DNA of 64,000 nt from Acidobacteriaceae bacterium (GCA_031296325.1 JARLFY010000053.1:1-64000); one strand, 5' to 3'; positions 28,764 through 37,790 are shown, counted from the first letter of the stretch. A program made the numbers and translations. The notes: a model not told the origin generated them from the letters alone.

Positions 28764-29680
28764 TGAGTAAATCTGCTTCGACTCCGACGATTGGAGTCTT
28801 CGATTCGGGCTTTGGCGGACTGACCGTTCTGCGCGAACTGTTGCCGCTGGTTGCCGGCGCGCACTACATCTACCTGGGCGATACGGCGCGGCTTCCCTAT
28901 GGATCGAAGTCGCGGGAGACGATTGTGCGCTACGCCGTCTCCAGCGCGCGCTTTCTGCAACAGCAGGGCGCGGAGCTTCTGGTGGTGGCCTGCAATACGG
29001 CGACGGCGCTGGCTCTCGACGACCTGCGCGAGGCTCTGCCGATTCCGGTCGTCGGCGTTATTGAACCCGGAGCCGAGGCCGCAGCCGGAGCATGTGCGGC
29101 GGAGCAGGTCGCAGGACAGGCGCAGGGAGAGGCATCCGATTCGCTGAGTCAGGTTCTGGTGTTGGCCACGCAGGCCACGGTCGGCTCGCTGGCCTACACG
29201 CGGGCCTGTGCGGCGCTGGGGCTGCGCGCCACCGAGAAGGCCTGTCCGCTGCTGGTTCCTCTGGTCGAGGAGGGCTGGATCGTCGACAGCGAGAGCGAGA
29301 GCGCAGAGGATGCAGCGCGCGCCAGCGTGACCGCGCAGGTTCTGCGCATCTATCTGAACGAAGCGCTGCACGCGGCTCCGCACAGCCGCGCCTTGCTGCT
29401 CGGCTGCACCCACTACCCGCTGCTGCGGCCAGAGATTGAGCGAACGCTGGCCGAGCTTGGCCGTCCGCTACGCGTGATCGACTCGGCGCGGGCGACGGCG
29501 CGGGCCGTGGCAAAGATTTTGTCTTTGAAGCAAGCGGCGAAGCTCGGGACTTCCGCTGTGTCGGACGAAGCGACCTGCGAGTTCTTCGCCACCGACTCGG
29601 TGCAGAAATTTGAGCGGCTTGGCTCACGCTTTCTGGGTCGCCCGGTCGAGGGAGTACGGCTCGTCGATCTGGGCGGATAG
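28763..29680 (+). CDS. murI: glutamate racemase
   Basis: 305 residues. It interconverts L- and D-glutamate to supply D-Glu for peptidoglycan. The two catalytic cysteines are C77 (VVACNTATAL) and C215 (LLGCTHYPLL), and the N-terminus GVFDSGFGGLTVLREL is the standard substrate-binding loop. The protein is somewhat longer than the usual 260-285 because of insertions near residue 105 (Ala/Gln/Glu-rich, after IEPGAEAA) and near 175 (Ser/Glu-rich). The start overlaps the GerMN stop. A family-1 core lies just downstream at 29719-29754. Confidence 0.95.
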   Translation: MSKSASTPTIGVFDSGFGGLTVLRELLPLVAGAHYIYLGDTARLPYGSKSRETIVRYAVSSARFLQQQGAELLVVACNTATALALDDLREALPIPVVGVIEPGAEAAAGACAAEQVAGQAQGEASDSLSQVLVLATQATVGSLAYTRACAALGLRATEKACPLLVPLVEEGWIVDSESESAEDAARASVTAQVLRIYLNEALHAAPHSRALLLGCTHYPLLRPEIERTLAELGRPLRVIDSARATARAVAKILSLKQAAKLGTSAVSDEATCEFFATDSVQKFERLGSRFLGRPVEGVRLVDLGG

Positions 29681-29718
29681 CGCGGCTCTCCGGTTGATGC
29701 ACTTTGTTGCCTGCGAGC

Positions 29719-29754
29719 AGAATGCGGGGATTCTTCGCTGCGCTCATAATGACA
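29719..29754. repeat. family-1 repeat core
   Basis: GAATGCGGGGATTCTTCGC...TAATGACAA between the convergent murI and pgeF genes. The right stem reads ATAAT instead of AGAAT, so this copy has one broken pair. Confidence 0.75.
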
Positions 29755-29767
29755 ATTCTTGTCTGCG

Positions 29768-31000
29768 TTACCTGGCCATGCCGATTGCGGACATCATCCT
29801 TCCGGTGAAGCCGCTCTCGGCGCGGTGGGAGAAGTACTTTCTTCCGGCGGCGGTGCCCAGACCGGAGCAGGCGGTGCATTCGCCGACGACGGTGATGCGG
29901 CGGGCGGAGACTCCGGCGTCTACGAGCTGGCGACGGTTGGCCTCCCACAGGTTCAGGTGGATCTGCGGGCCGATGTTGGAGTGACCCGGAGCGCGCGCGG
30001 TGAGGAAGAGCAGCGGATACTTCTCGTGGATCGGGTCGGAGTCGTAGACCTCGGTGAAGAGTTCGGGTGCGTACGCGAACTGGGAGTGGAAGTCGAAGCG
30101 CAGCTCCTCGCCGACCGAGTAGCAGCAGGGGCCGATCGAGGGGCCGATGGCGGCGACCAGATCCTGCGGGCGCGAGCCGTAGCGCAGGCGCATGGTGCCA
30201 ATGCCGCGCTCGACGATGCGCCCCAGCGTGCCGCGCCAGCCGGCGTGAAAGGCCGCAACCACATGCTTGCGCACGTCGGCGACCAGAACCGGGACGCAAT
30301 CGGCGGTCTGGATGCCGAGATAGACGCCGGGCTGGTCGGTCATTGCGCCATCGCCGCGCAGCACAGCGTAACCGTCGGGGGTCGAGAGGCGGCTGGGGTC
30401 TGCGCAGTCCTCGGCCTCGATGATGCGGATAATTCCCGAGTGAATCTGGCGCAGAGTGACGAGGCCGGGTTCAGGGATCGGGAGCGCTGTGGTTGACGAG
30501 TCCGCTGCGCCGTCGAGAGCATTTTTACCAAAGGGGTAGACCGCGACACTGCGGGCAAAATGCGGGGATTCTTCGCTCCGCTCAGAATGACAATTCATTT
30601 CTGGTCTACAGCAATTTGAGGAAGGCTCTAGTATCTGCGCAAGGAAGCGGCGGCGGTTCTCGGCGACGTTGGCTGGGGAGTCGTGTTCGGTCCAACCGAG
30701 ATTGAGGGTTCCCTGCCCCTCCGCGTCATTCTGGCTGTAGACGGTGGAGAGGCCTCCGGCGCGCTGGCTGAAGCCGTGGCGCAGCCATGCGTAACGCTGC
30801 CAGTCTGCGGCGCGCAGCGGCCCCTCGTCGGACGCAGAGGCGCGGCTTGCTGCTGCGGGTTTGGCGACGGATTGGCGCGGCTGTCGTTCGCCGTTCTGCC
30901 AGCATCCGGTGCGCGTCTTGCGGCTTCCGTGGCCAAGGCCGACTGAGGCCAGAATGTCGTCTACTGCGCTGATTGCCTGCGCGCTCTCTGGCTTGTTCAT
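29768..31000 (-). CDS. pgeF: PgeF/YfiH-family protein with a palindromic element inserted in frame
   Basis: About 410 residues from ATG 31000 (GTG at 31030 is the alternative); E. coli YfiH has 243. The family is copper/zinc-dependent and has been described as purine nucleoside phosphorylase/laccase-like and as a peptidoglycan editing factor. The metal-site motifs are intact: LRQIHSGII (His), GIQTADCVPVLV (Cys) and AAFHAGWRGTLGRIV (His). Excess length comes from two places. One is an N-terminal extension of about 65 low-complexity residues. The other is the segment at residues 125-162, which reads NCHSERSEESPHFARSV and is a complete 114-bp family-1 element (30516-30629). Convergent with murI, divergent from aroDE. 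Confidence 0.88.
   Translation of the reverse strand: MNKPESAQAISAVDDILASVGLGHGSRKTRTGCWQNGERQPRQSVAKPAAASRASASDEGPLRAADWQRYAWLRHGFSQRAGGLSTVYSQNDAEGQGTLNLGWTEHDSPANVAENRRRFLAQILEPSSNCCRPEMNCHSERSEESPHFARSVAVYPFGKNALDGAADSSTTALPIPEPGLVTLRQIHSGIIRIIEAEDCADPSRLSTPDGYAVLRGDGAMTDQPGVYLGIQTADCVPVLVADVRKHVVAAFHAGWRGTLGRIVERGIGTMRLRYGSRPQDLVAAIGPSIGPCCYSVGEELRFDFHSQFAYAPELFTEVYDSDPIHEKYPLLFLTARAPGHSNIGPQIHLNLWEANRRQLVDAGVSARRITVVGECTACSGLGTAAGRKYFSHRAESGFTGRMMSAIGMAR
30516..30629. repeat. complete family-1 element inside pgeF, 114 bp
   Basis: Ends AGAGC (30516-30520) and GCTCT (30625-30629). Inside them lie GGTAGACC and its exact inverse GGTCTAC, then the central core GCGGGGATTCTTCGCTCC...CAGAATGACAAT. 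The length is exactly 38 codons and the minus-strand frame used by pgeF has no stop, so the gene stays open through it. This copy best defines the element's borders. Confidence 0.9.
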
Positions 31001-31222
31001 GACTTGCTCATCCTGTGTGGGGTCTGCCACGATTTATCGCTGGATAATGTGCCGCTGAGTCTATTTTGCTGCGGCCAACGTCTATTCTAGACGGAGCGGT
31101 AGCCCCGCGGTGAAGTTCTGTGATTTCCATGCCATAGATGAAGAGTTTTATAGGCTCAAACATTATTTTTCAAGAAGAGTTGCATCCTAACCAGTAGCTC
31201 TGTAAGATACGCGATTGCGACT

Positions 31223-32854
31223 ATGAAATCGAATATTCCCACCAACGCCTCCCAGTTTCTCCGTTCTCGCCTGACCAAGGTGTGTGTCTCTATCGCTGGC
31301 TCTACGTCGGCAGAGATGATCGAAAAGGCCACTGCAGTGGTCAAAGAGACGCCTTTTCTTGAATTCAGACTGGATTATCTCGAAAAGCCTCTGGCTGCGC
31401 TGCCCAAATTCAAGCAGTTCTTTGCCGACAATACGGCGGCGACCGGGATTGCGACCTGTCGACTCACCGCGAATGGCGGCAAGTTCGACGGTTCTCTTGC
31501 CGCCGAGATGGAAGTATTGAACAAGTGTGCGTCGGCAGGATTCCACATTGTGGATCTTGAGTTGGAATCCGCCGAGGACTTGAAGAAGGACGAGTTGGAG
31601 AAGCTGCGCGAGACCGGCATCGGCCTGCTCATCAGCCACCACGACTTTACCGGAACGCTCGATCTGGACGGAACCTTCGCCCGCATCGAGAGCTTTCACC
31701 CTGACTTCATCAAGGTTGTTCCGACCGCCACCTCGTTGGTCGACAACGTCACGCTGATCCGCTTTTTGGAGCGGACGAGCGACCGCTCGAACATCATCGG
31801 CATCTGCATGGGCGACGCCGGAATCATCTCTCGCGTGCTGGGCGTGCGCGCCGGATCGGCCTTCACCTTCGCCTCCGCCACCGTAGGCGAGGAAACAGGG
31901 CCAGGGCAGATCGCTGCGCGAACGCTGATTGAGACCTATCGCATCGATCAAGTTGACGCCGCGACCAAGGTCTACGGCGTAGCGGGAAATCCTGTGGGCA
32001 AGTCGCTGTCGCCGATCATGATGAACACGGCCTTCCGTCGCGAGACGGTTAACGCCGTCTATCTGGCGCTACAGACGCAGAAGCTCGACGACCTGTTGAA
32101 GTTTGTGCAGGAGATTCCGATTCAGGGGCTTAGCATTACCATGCCGCTGAAGCAGGAGATCATGGCCCATCTGGAACGAACCGACCCGCTCTCGGCCAAG
32201 ATTGGCGCGTGCAACACGGTTCTGCGCGTTCCCTCGGGCGCGAACGCAGGAAAGCTCTTTGGCTTCAACACGGATGTCGCAGGCATTATTGGCCCGCTGG
32301 AAAAACGGCTCTCGCTGCGCGACTCCAAGGTGCTGGTGCTGGGTGCGGGAGGCGCGGCGCGAGCTGCGGTCTTCGGCCTGCGCGACAAGGGAGCACACGT
32401 CTTCATCCTCAACCGCACGGCGGAGACGGCGCAGAAGCTGGCGCGTCAGGCCGGAGCGAAGACGATCAAGAAGGAGCAGTTGGCCAAGACGCCGTTTGAC
32501 GTCATCATCAACGCGACTCCGGTTGGAATGGCAGGCAACAAGACGGCTCCGTTGCTGGAGGCTGAGGACCTGAACACCAAGCTGGTCTTCGATCTGGTCT
32601 ACAACCCGCTGGAGACGCCGCTGCTGCACATGGCGCGCCAGCAGTCGATCCCGATCATTACCGGGGTGGAGATGTTTGTCCACCAGGGCGCGCGGCAGTT
32701 TGAGATCTTTACCGGCAAACCCGCTCCCGAGGAAGAGATGTTCCGCGTTGTGATTCATGCGCTGCGCGTGCAGGCGGAGACGGCAGCCGCAGAAGCTGCT
32801 GCGCCCAAATCAGAGGGAAAGAAATCGTCAACCAAGACAACCGCGAAGAAGTAG
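31223..32854 (+). CDS. aroDE: bifunctional 3-dehydroquinate dehydratase / shikimate dehydrogenase
   Basis: 543 residues. The N-terminal type I dehydroquinase (about 17-235) has the catalytic pair H140 (LLISHHDFTGT) and Schiff-base K164 (DFIKVVPTATS). The C-terminal shikimate dehydrogenase (about 248-520) has YGVAGNPVGKSLSPIMMNTA, GFNTDVAGIIG, the NADPH loop VLGAGGAARAAVFGL and INATPVGMAGNKTAPLL. The fusion carries out steps three and four of the shikimate pathway and is known from plants, chlamydiae and some other bacteria. The tail is Ala/Lys-rich. A strong hairpin (32899-32936) lies 44 bp downstream. Confidence 0.95.
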   Translation: MKSNIPTNASQFLRSRLTKVCVSIAGSTSAEMIEKATAVVKETPFLEFRLDYLEKPLAALPKFKQFFADNTAATGIATCRLTANGGKFDGSLAAEMEVLNKCASAGFHIVDLELESAEDLKKDELEKLRETGIGLLISHHDFTGTLDLDGTFARIESFHPDFIKVVPTATSLVDNVTLIRFLERTSDRSNIIGICMGDAGIISRVLGVRAGSAFTFASATVGEETGPGQIAARTLIETYRIDQVDAATKVYGVAGNPVGKSLSPIMMNTAFRRETVNAVYLALQTQKLDDLLKFVQEIPIQGLSITMPLKQEIMAHLERTDPLSAKIGACNTVLRVPSGANAGKLFGFNTDVAGIIGPLEKRLSLRDSKVLVLGAGGAARAAVFGLRDKGAHVFILNRTAETAQKLARQAGAKTIKKEQLAKTPFDVIINATPVGMAGNKTAPLLEAEDLNTKLVFDLVYNPLETPLLHMARQQSIPIITGVEMFVHQGARQFEIFTGKPAPEEEMFRVVIHALRVQAETAAAEAAAPKSEGKKSSTKTTAKK

Positions 32855-32898
32855 CTCGCCAAAGCAGAGATTTAGCTTAGAGGTTGTTGAGAACCTGA

Positions 32899-32936
32899 CG
32901 GATTTCGTTCGGCGATGCATAGCCGAACGAAATCCG
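32899..32936 (+). terminator. perfect 15-bp hairpin after aroDE
   Basis: CGGATTTCGTTCGGC (32899-32913) pairs perfectly with GCCGAACGAAATCCG (32922-32936) across GATGCATA. Part of it (GATGCAT and CCGAACGAAA) recurs at about 55939-55956, so it belongs to the family-4 repeat as well as being placed like a terminator. No T tract. Confidence 0.55.
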
Positions 32937-32944
32937 CGTTCCGG

Positions 32945-33097
32945 GGGAAAAGCCCCTTATTTCTGCGCCGATTCTGGTGTCCGGGCTAAAGCTATTCTCG
33001 TAAAGGTGTAGTCCGTCGTCGAATAAAGACAAGCAGATTCCACCCTTCGCTACGGAATGACAAACAAATAGGTCTATCGCAACTCCGAGAACGCTCT
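32945..33097. repeat. family-4 palindrome followed by a family-1 element
   Basis: GGGGAAAAGCCCC and GTCCGGGCTAAAGC (32945-32993) match the family-4 pattern also seen at 55968-56023. A family-1 copy then runs from about 32990 to GCTCT at 33093-33097, with the core GCAGATTCCACCCTTCGC...GGAATGACAAACAAA and the right arm GGTCTATCGCAACTCCGAGAA. No gene is seen in 32855-33219. Confidence 0.75.
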
Positions 33098-33219
33098 AGC
33101 TGTGCGTCTGGAATCGAATTAAGAAATTGATTTGGCCTTCGATGTTTGGCGTGTGGAATCGACGAGATTCGCCAAGCTCGTCATAGTTTATTCTGAAGGC
33201 TTACTACAGGAGTTATTTT

Positions 33220-35334
33220 TTGCTGCGAATCCCGGTTGTCGCTCTCTCTCTTGCTGCTGTTGCCTGCCTTCCTGCGAGCCTTGTGGCTCAACAAACAACT
33301 GCGATTCACGTGGCCGATCAGACGGGCGCGGCGCTGGCTGGCGCGCAGGTCTCGTCGCTCTCCTCCAACGGAAGTTCGGCGGAGACGGTGGTTGCCGATG
33401 GGCGCGGCGTTGCGCGGATACAGTGCCGTGCCGGAGTGACTCTGCGTCTCTCTGCGCTGGGCTTTGAGCCGCGCAGCGCAGTGCTGAAGAGCTGCCCTGC
33501 GGAGCGCGAGATTCGTCTGGCTCCGGCCAGCGTGCAGAGTTCGGTCAGCATTGTCGTTACGCCGGATCAGACTCCGAACGAGTCGGTGACGACGGCGCAG
33601 GAGATCAGCCGCACCAGTGCGCGCACGGTCTTCGACGCGCTCGAAGAGCTGTCGCCAGCGGTCTTTGTGACGCGGCGCGGCGTGATGGGCTACGGCATCG
33701 CCACCAACGGCACCGGCGCGGTGAACCTGCGCGGAGTCGGTGGCTCGCCTAACACGGACGTTCTCGTCGTACTCGACGGGCGACCTGACTTTCAGGGCGA
33801 GATGGGGCACACACTGCCGGACTTCTACAGCCTCTCGGACACGGGCAGCATCCGTCTGACCGAGGGTCCTGCGTCGGTACTCTACGGCAGCAACGCGATG
33901 GGCGGAGCAGTGGAGATTGCGCCGCGCACGCCCGCGCACGGCACGGAGTTTGAGCTGCAATCGTCGATGGGATCCTTCGGCACGGTGCAGAATCGCCTGT
34001 ACGCGGGCAGTCGCTTGGGGCGCGGCCTGTACACGGCCTCGGCTGGGATCAACGACACGGACGGCGATCGCGCCTACTCGGCCTACCACTCGCAGGATGG
34101 CTCGCTGAGCGCAGAACTGCCGCTGAACTCCATCTGGACCGCCGCGCTGCACGGCAACTACGGACACTTTCTGGTGCAGGATCCCGGGCCAATCTTCGCC
34201 ACCCAGCCCTCGGAGAACCCGAACTCGGCCAGCGTAGGACGCGGCGGATTCACCGCCGATGCGGGCAATGCGACTCCCGCGCTGAACGGCTACACGCGCT
34301 TCTACTCCACCTGGGGACACAACGCGACGGCGGATCGCAACGACACCACCAACAATTTCGACTCGCAGGATCGCATCACCGGAGGACGCGTCTTCCAGAC
34401 CTGGACGCCGCAGCCCGGGCGTGGCGAGAATGCGCTGGCCGTGGACTTTGGCGGCGACTTCGTGAACTACGGCGGCTCGGCGGAGAACTTCGACGTTGCA
34501 CGGACGGCGAGATATACAAATTTCTACGGCGGAGAACACCAGATCAACGACGATGCGGGCTTTGTGCGCGCGCACTGGTCTCCCACGGTGAAGACGCTGC
34601 TGAATGCGGGGCTGCGCTACCAGCAGAACTCGCAGTTCGGCGACATTGCGGTGCCGGAGTTTGGCGCGCAGTGGCATGTGTCGCATGTCTTTAGTCTCTC
34701 GGCCAGCGCCAGCCGCGGCTTCCGCAACCCCACGCTGCGCGAGCTGTACCTCTTTCCCGCGCCCAATCCAAACCTCTCGCCCGAGCATGAGTGGAGCTAT
34801 GAAAGCACTGTGCAGGCGCGATTGACGCAGAGTCTGGCCGCCTGGGCGACGGTCTACTACGCCAGCATCTCGAACCAGATCGTCTCCAGCGGAAACTGGC
34901 CCAACATGACGACGCGGAACACAGGAAACGCCGCCAACAAGGGCGTGGAGACGACGCTGCGCTGGTCTGGCATCGGCGCGGCGGGACACCACCGCCTGAG
35001 CGTGACGACCGGCTACGCGTACCTCGCGTCGAACAACATCGCGCCGCTGGTTCCGGGCAACAAGGCCAATCTCGGAGTCGATCTCGATCTGAAGTACGCC
35101 TTCCTGCATGCGACGGCGCAGGCGGTCGGCAAGCGCAACAGCGGCGATCCCGCGCCCGCTCCGGTGCAGCTCGGCGGATACACCGAGACGGGGCTGAAGC
35201 TGAGCGTTCCGGTACGGCGCAACCTGAGCTTCTTCGCCACGGCGGACAATCTGCTGAACCATCGCTACCAGGTGCTGACGGGCTACCCCATGCCGGGAAT
35301 CAACGGCTCGGGCGGATTCGTGGTGCACTTCTAG
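33220..35334 (+). CDS. TonB-dependent outer membrane receptor
   Basis: 704 residues from a TTG codon with AGGAG at 33208-33212, seven bases upstream. A signal peptide (PVVALSLAAVACLPASLVAQ) is followed by a carboxypeptidase-regulatory-like domain (about 25-110; IHVADQTGAALAGAQV), a TonB-box-like SIVVTPDQT, and the plug (about 125-240; GTGAVNLRGVGGSPNTDVLV, then GPASVLYGSNAMGGAVEI). The rest is the 22-strand barrel ending in a terminal Phe (GGFVVHF), as needed for Bam insertion. It takes up a substrate using TonB energy; the ligand is unknown, with no riboswitch or Fur box noticed. The N-terminal domain resembles that of many Acidobacteria and Bacteroidetes receptors. A multiheme cytochrome gene follows after 287 bp. 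Confidence 0.9.
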   Translation: MLRIPVVALSLAAVACLPASLVAQQTTAIHVADQTGAALAGAQVSSLSSNGSSAETVVADGRGVARIQCRAGVTLRLSALGFEPRSAVLKSCPAEREIRLAPASVQSSVSIVVTPDQTPNESVTTAQEISRTSARTVFDALEELSPAVFVTRRGVMGYGIATNGTGAVNLRGVGGSPNTDVLVVLDGRPDFQGEMGHTLPDFYSLSDTGSIRLTEGPASVLYGSNAMGGAVEIAPRTPAHGTEFELQSSMGSFGTVQNRLYAGSRLGRGLYTASAGINDTDGDRAYSAYHSQDGSLSAELPLNSIWTAALHGNYGHFLVQDPGPIFATQPSENPNSASVGRGGFTADAGNATPALNGYTRFYSTWGHNATADRNDTTNNFDSQDRITGGRVFQTWTPQPGRGENALAVDFGGDFVNYGGSAENFDVARTARYTNFYGGEHQINDDAGFVRAHWSPTVKTLLNAGLRYQQNSQFGDIAVPEFGAQWHVSHVFSLSASASRGFRNPTLRELYLFPAPNPNLSPEHEWSYESTVQARLTQSLAAWATVYYASISNQIVSSGNWPNMTTRNTGNAANKGVETTLRWSGIGAAGHHRLSVTTGYAYLASNNIAPLVPGNKANLGVDLDLKYAFLHATAQAVGKRNSGDPAPAPVQLGGYTETGLKLSVPVRRNLSFFATADNLLNHRYQVLTGYPMPGINGSGGFVVHF

Positions 35335-35380
35335 GCGGTATCGACATGTACTCGGCGCAACATTTCGTTGTGTAGAGGGC

Positions 35381-35473
35381 TATAGGTCGGGCCTTCAGCC
35401 CTCAGTCTTTGTGCTGGGCATTGACCTAGGCCTTAGGCCTAGGCTGGTATAGAACGGGCCTTTGGCCCTTGCC
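35381..35473. repeat. family-3 repeat, copy A (93 bp)
   Basis: Starts TATAGGTCGGGCCTTCAGCC and ends GGGCCTTTGGCCCTTGCC, with the inner palindrome CCTAGGCCTTAGGCCTAGG. Copy B at 44298-44390 has the same length and differs at about nine positions by eye. Confidence 0.85.
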
Positions 35474-35504
35474 AGACAACGGCGAGACAAAGGCAACAGC
35501 AAAG

Positions 35505-35535
35505 GCAAAAGCAGATCCCCTTCGGGGATGACAAG
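35505..35535. repeat. short family-1 core variant with a TTCG loop
   Basis: GCAGATCCCCTTCGGGGATG followed by ACAAG. The stem ATCCCC/GGGGAT closes a TTC(G) loop, a shorter version of the core hairpin. A similar copy is at 56051-56080. Confidence 0.7.
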
Positions 35536-35621
35536 TGTGGAAGCGATGGGGATGACAAACGAAGACGCGACTGTGATGACGATCACGGCGGGTAGGTGGT
35601 CGTCTAGCGTGTACTTCCTGC

Positions 35622-37607
35622 ATGAAAAGGTTGGGGAAGATTTACGTTCCGGCGTTGGCGGTCTTCCTGCTGTTGTGGAGCTGCGTCGCTGAGGCGCAGA
35701 AGAAGCCGAAGGACGAGGAGTGTCTCGCCTGCCACGCCGACCCCACGCTGACGACGACCGATGCGAACGGCAAGACGGTCAGCCTGACCGTCAATGCAGA
35801 GAAGATGAAGCAGTCGATCCACGGGGGCATGTTCTCTTGCGTGGACTGCCACAAGGATGTGAAGTCCTCCCCGCATGAGTCGACTCCGGCAAAGGTGCGT
35901 TGCGCCCAGTGCCATGCGGACGCAGAGAAGGCTTACCAACACAGCTATCACGCCACGGCGAAGAAGATGGATGGAACTGCGGCGGCGAACTGTGTCGACT
36001 GTCATGGCGACGCGCATACGATTCTTCCCGCCAGCGATGCGAAGTCCCCGGGCAATCACTCCAACATTCCGGCGACCTGCGGAGCGTGTCACGGGCAGAA
36101 ACCCCTGATGGACTCCAATGGCGGAAGTTCGCAGATCTTTGTGGCGTATCAGGACAGCGTACATGGCCATGCGGTGAAGAACGGCTCGCAGGCCGCGGCG
36201 GTTTGCACCGATTGTCATGGATCGCATGAGATTCTGGCGGCGAACGATGCCAGGTCTCCGATCAATAAATTCAATGTTCCGACGACCTGCGGCAAGTGTC
36301 ATGCACAGGTTGCGAGCGTCTATGCGCAGAGCATTCACGGGCAGTCGATTGCGCGCGGCAACGGGCTGGCTCCGGTGTGCACGGACTGCCACGGGATTCA
36401 TACGATCAAGGCTCCGTCCGACCCGAACTCCTCGGTCTCGGAGCAGAACCTGTCGCGCACGACCTGCGCACGCTGCCATCAGGGAGTTCGCCTGACGCAG
36501 GAGTTCGGCGTACCGGGAGGGCGCGTGTCCAGCTACATGGACAGCTATCATGGGCTGGCCTCGCAGGGCGGATCGGTGGTGGTTGCCAACTGCGCAAGCT
36601 GCCACGGGGTACATAATATTCTGCCATCGAGCGATCCTCGCTCGACCACCAATCCGGCGAATCTGGACGCGACCTGCGGGCAGTGCCATCAGGGAGTCAC
36701 GCAGAACTTCACTCGCTATAAAGTGCATGTGGATGTAGACGGAGGACTCTCCAAAGACAAGGGTTCGGTTGTGGTGCGCTGGGTGCGCTGGATCTACCTT
36801 CCGCTGATCGCGCTGGTGATCGGCGCGATGTTCCTGCACAATGCGATTCTGTGGCGCGCCAAGGCCATAGCGCGACGCAGGGCGATGGGGCCGTGCGTGG
36901 TACGCATGACGACCAACCAGCGCTGGCAACACCTGATCCTGCTGACCAGCTTCTTCGTTCTGGTGGCGACCGGATTCGCGCTGAAGTATCCCGACTCGTG
37001 GTTCGCTACGATTCTTGGACTGGGCGAGCGGTGGCGAGGAGTCATCCATCGCGTGGCCGGAGTGATGCTGATCGGCGATGGGGTCTACCACCTGCTGTAT
37101 GTGGCGTTCACCCGCGAAGGACGGCGGCTGATCCTCGATCTGCTGCCCAAACCGAAGGACGCCTTCGACGCATGGGGCACGATGCTGCACTCGCTGGGAC
37201 TGCGCAAGGAGAGGCCGCAGTACGGACGTTTCAACTACGCAGAGAAGGCGGAATACTGGGCTTTGGTGTGGGGAACGGCTCTGATGGCCCTGACCGGAAT
37301 CATGATGTGGGCCAAGATCTCGGTGGGCAACCTGCTGGCTCGCTGGTGGGTGGACGCGGCGACGGCGGTTCACTTCTACGAGGCGATTCTGGCTACGCTG
37401 GCGATTCTGGTATGGCACTTCTATCAGGTCTTCTTCGATCCCGACGTTTACCCGATGAACTGGGCCTGGCGCGATGGCAAGATGTCGGTCGAACACTACA
37501 AGCAGGAGCATGGGCTGGACGCCGAGACGCTGGCCGAAGTCTCGACGAATACAACGGACGAGGGTGCAACCAAACCGGAGGAAGAGAATCCACCAAAGGA
37601 GCAGTAG
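35622..37607 (+). CDS. 11-heme cytochrome c fused to a membrane cytochrome b domain
   Basis: 661 residues. A signal peptide (VPALAVFLLLWSCVAEAQ) leads into a periplasmic region with eleven CXXCH heme-binding motifs between residues about 34 and 365 (CLACH, CVDCH, CAQCH, CVDCH, CGACH, CTDCH, CGKCH, CTDCH, CARCH, CASCH, CGQCH) and many extra His residues for distal ligation. From about residue 384 there are four or five transmembrane helices of the cytochrome b561/formate dehydrogenase gamma type, with His candidates in GVIHRVAGVM, AVHFYEAILA and LVWHFYQVFF. The C-terminus is acidic. The layout suggests transfer of electrons between the quinone pool and a periplasmic chain of hemes. No catalytic subunit or cytochrome maturation gene is adjacent. 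Its electron partner is unknown. Confidence 0.88.
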   Translation: MKRLGKIYVPALAVFLLLWSCVAEAQKKPKDEECLACHADPTLTTTDANGKTVSLTVNAEKMKQSIHGGMFSCVDCHKDVKSSPHESTPAKVRCAQCHADAEKAYQHSYHATAKKMDGTAAANCVDCHGDAHTILPASDAKSPGNHSNIPATCGACHGQKPLMDSNGGSSQIFVAYQDSVHGHAVKNGSQAAAVCTDCHGSHEILAANDARSPINKFNVPTTCGKCHAQVASVYAQSIHGQSIARGNGLAPVCTDCHGIHTIKAPSDPNSSVSEQNLSRTTCARCHQGVRLTQEFGVPGGRVSSYMDSYHGLASQGGSVVVANCASCHGVHNILPSSDPRSTTNPANLDATCGQCHQGVTQNFTRYKVHVDVDGGLSKDKGSVVVRWVRWIYLPLIALVIGAMFLHNAILWRAKAIARRRAMGPCVVRMTTNQRWQHLILLTSFFVLVATGFALKYPDSWFATILGLGERWRGVIHRVAGVMLIGDGVYHLLYVAFTREGRRLILDLLPKPKDAFDAWGTMLHSLGLRKERPQYGRFNYAEKAEYWALVWGTALMALTGIMMWAKISVGNLLARWWVDAATAVHFYEAILATLAILVWHFYQVFFDPDVYPMNWAWRDGKMSVEHYKQEHGLDAETLAEVSTNTTDEGATKPEEENPPKEQ

Positions 37608-37623
37608 ATCGTGCTTTTGGGTT

Positions 37624-37745
37624 TTATGTCTTTCGGTAATGGGGTAGACCGTTGTGGCGTGAGGAAAAGCAGATTCCTTCGCTTCGCTACGGAATGACAA
37701 ACAATGCGGAACGACAAACAAATCGGGATGGCATACAAATTGTAG
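37624..37745. repeat. family-1 palindromic element
   Basis: Left arm TTTCGGTAATGGGGTAGACC, core GCAGATTCCTTCG...CGGAATGACAAAC, then a second partial GGAACGACAAACAAAT. Lies between the convergent cytochrome and permease genes. Confidence 0.8.
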
Positions 37746-37790
37746 ACGACGCAGGGAGAAGCGAGCGGCTGAGTTCTGTTTGCGGACCGC

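Noticed and set aside
33000-33219. Cobalamin or other riboswitch before the TonB-dependent receptor
   Set aside because: The structured bases there are explained by family-4 and family-1 repeats; no B12-box-like sequence is visible.
33181-35328. Long antisense open frame (about 715 codons) over the TonB-dependent receptor
   Set aside because: It exists because GC-rich codons leave few stops on the opposite strand. Its product is an Arg/Val/Ala-rich sequence with no domain, while the plus-strand receptor has clear motifs.
35604-37721. Open frame of about 705 codons opposite the multiheme cytochrome
   Set aside because: Shadow frame; the CXXCH-rich reading on the plus strand is clearly the gene.
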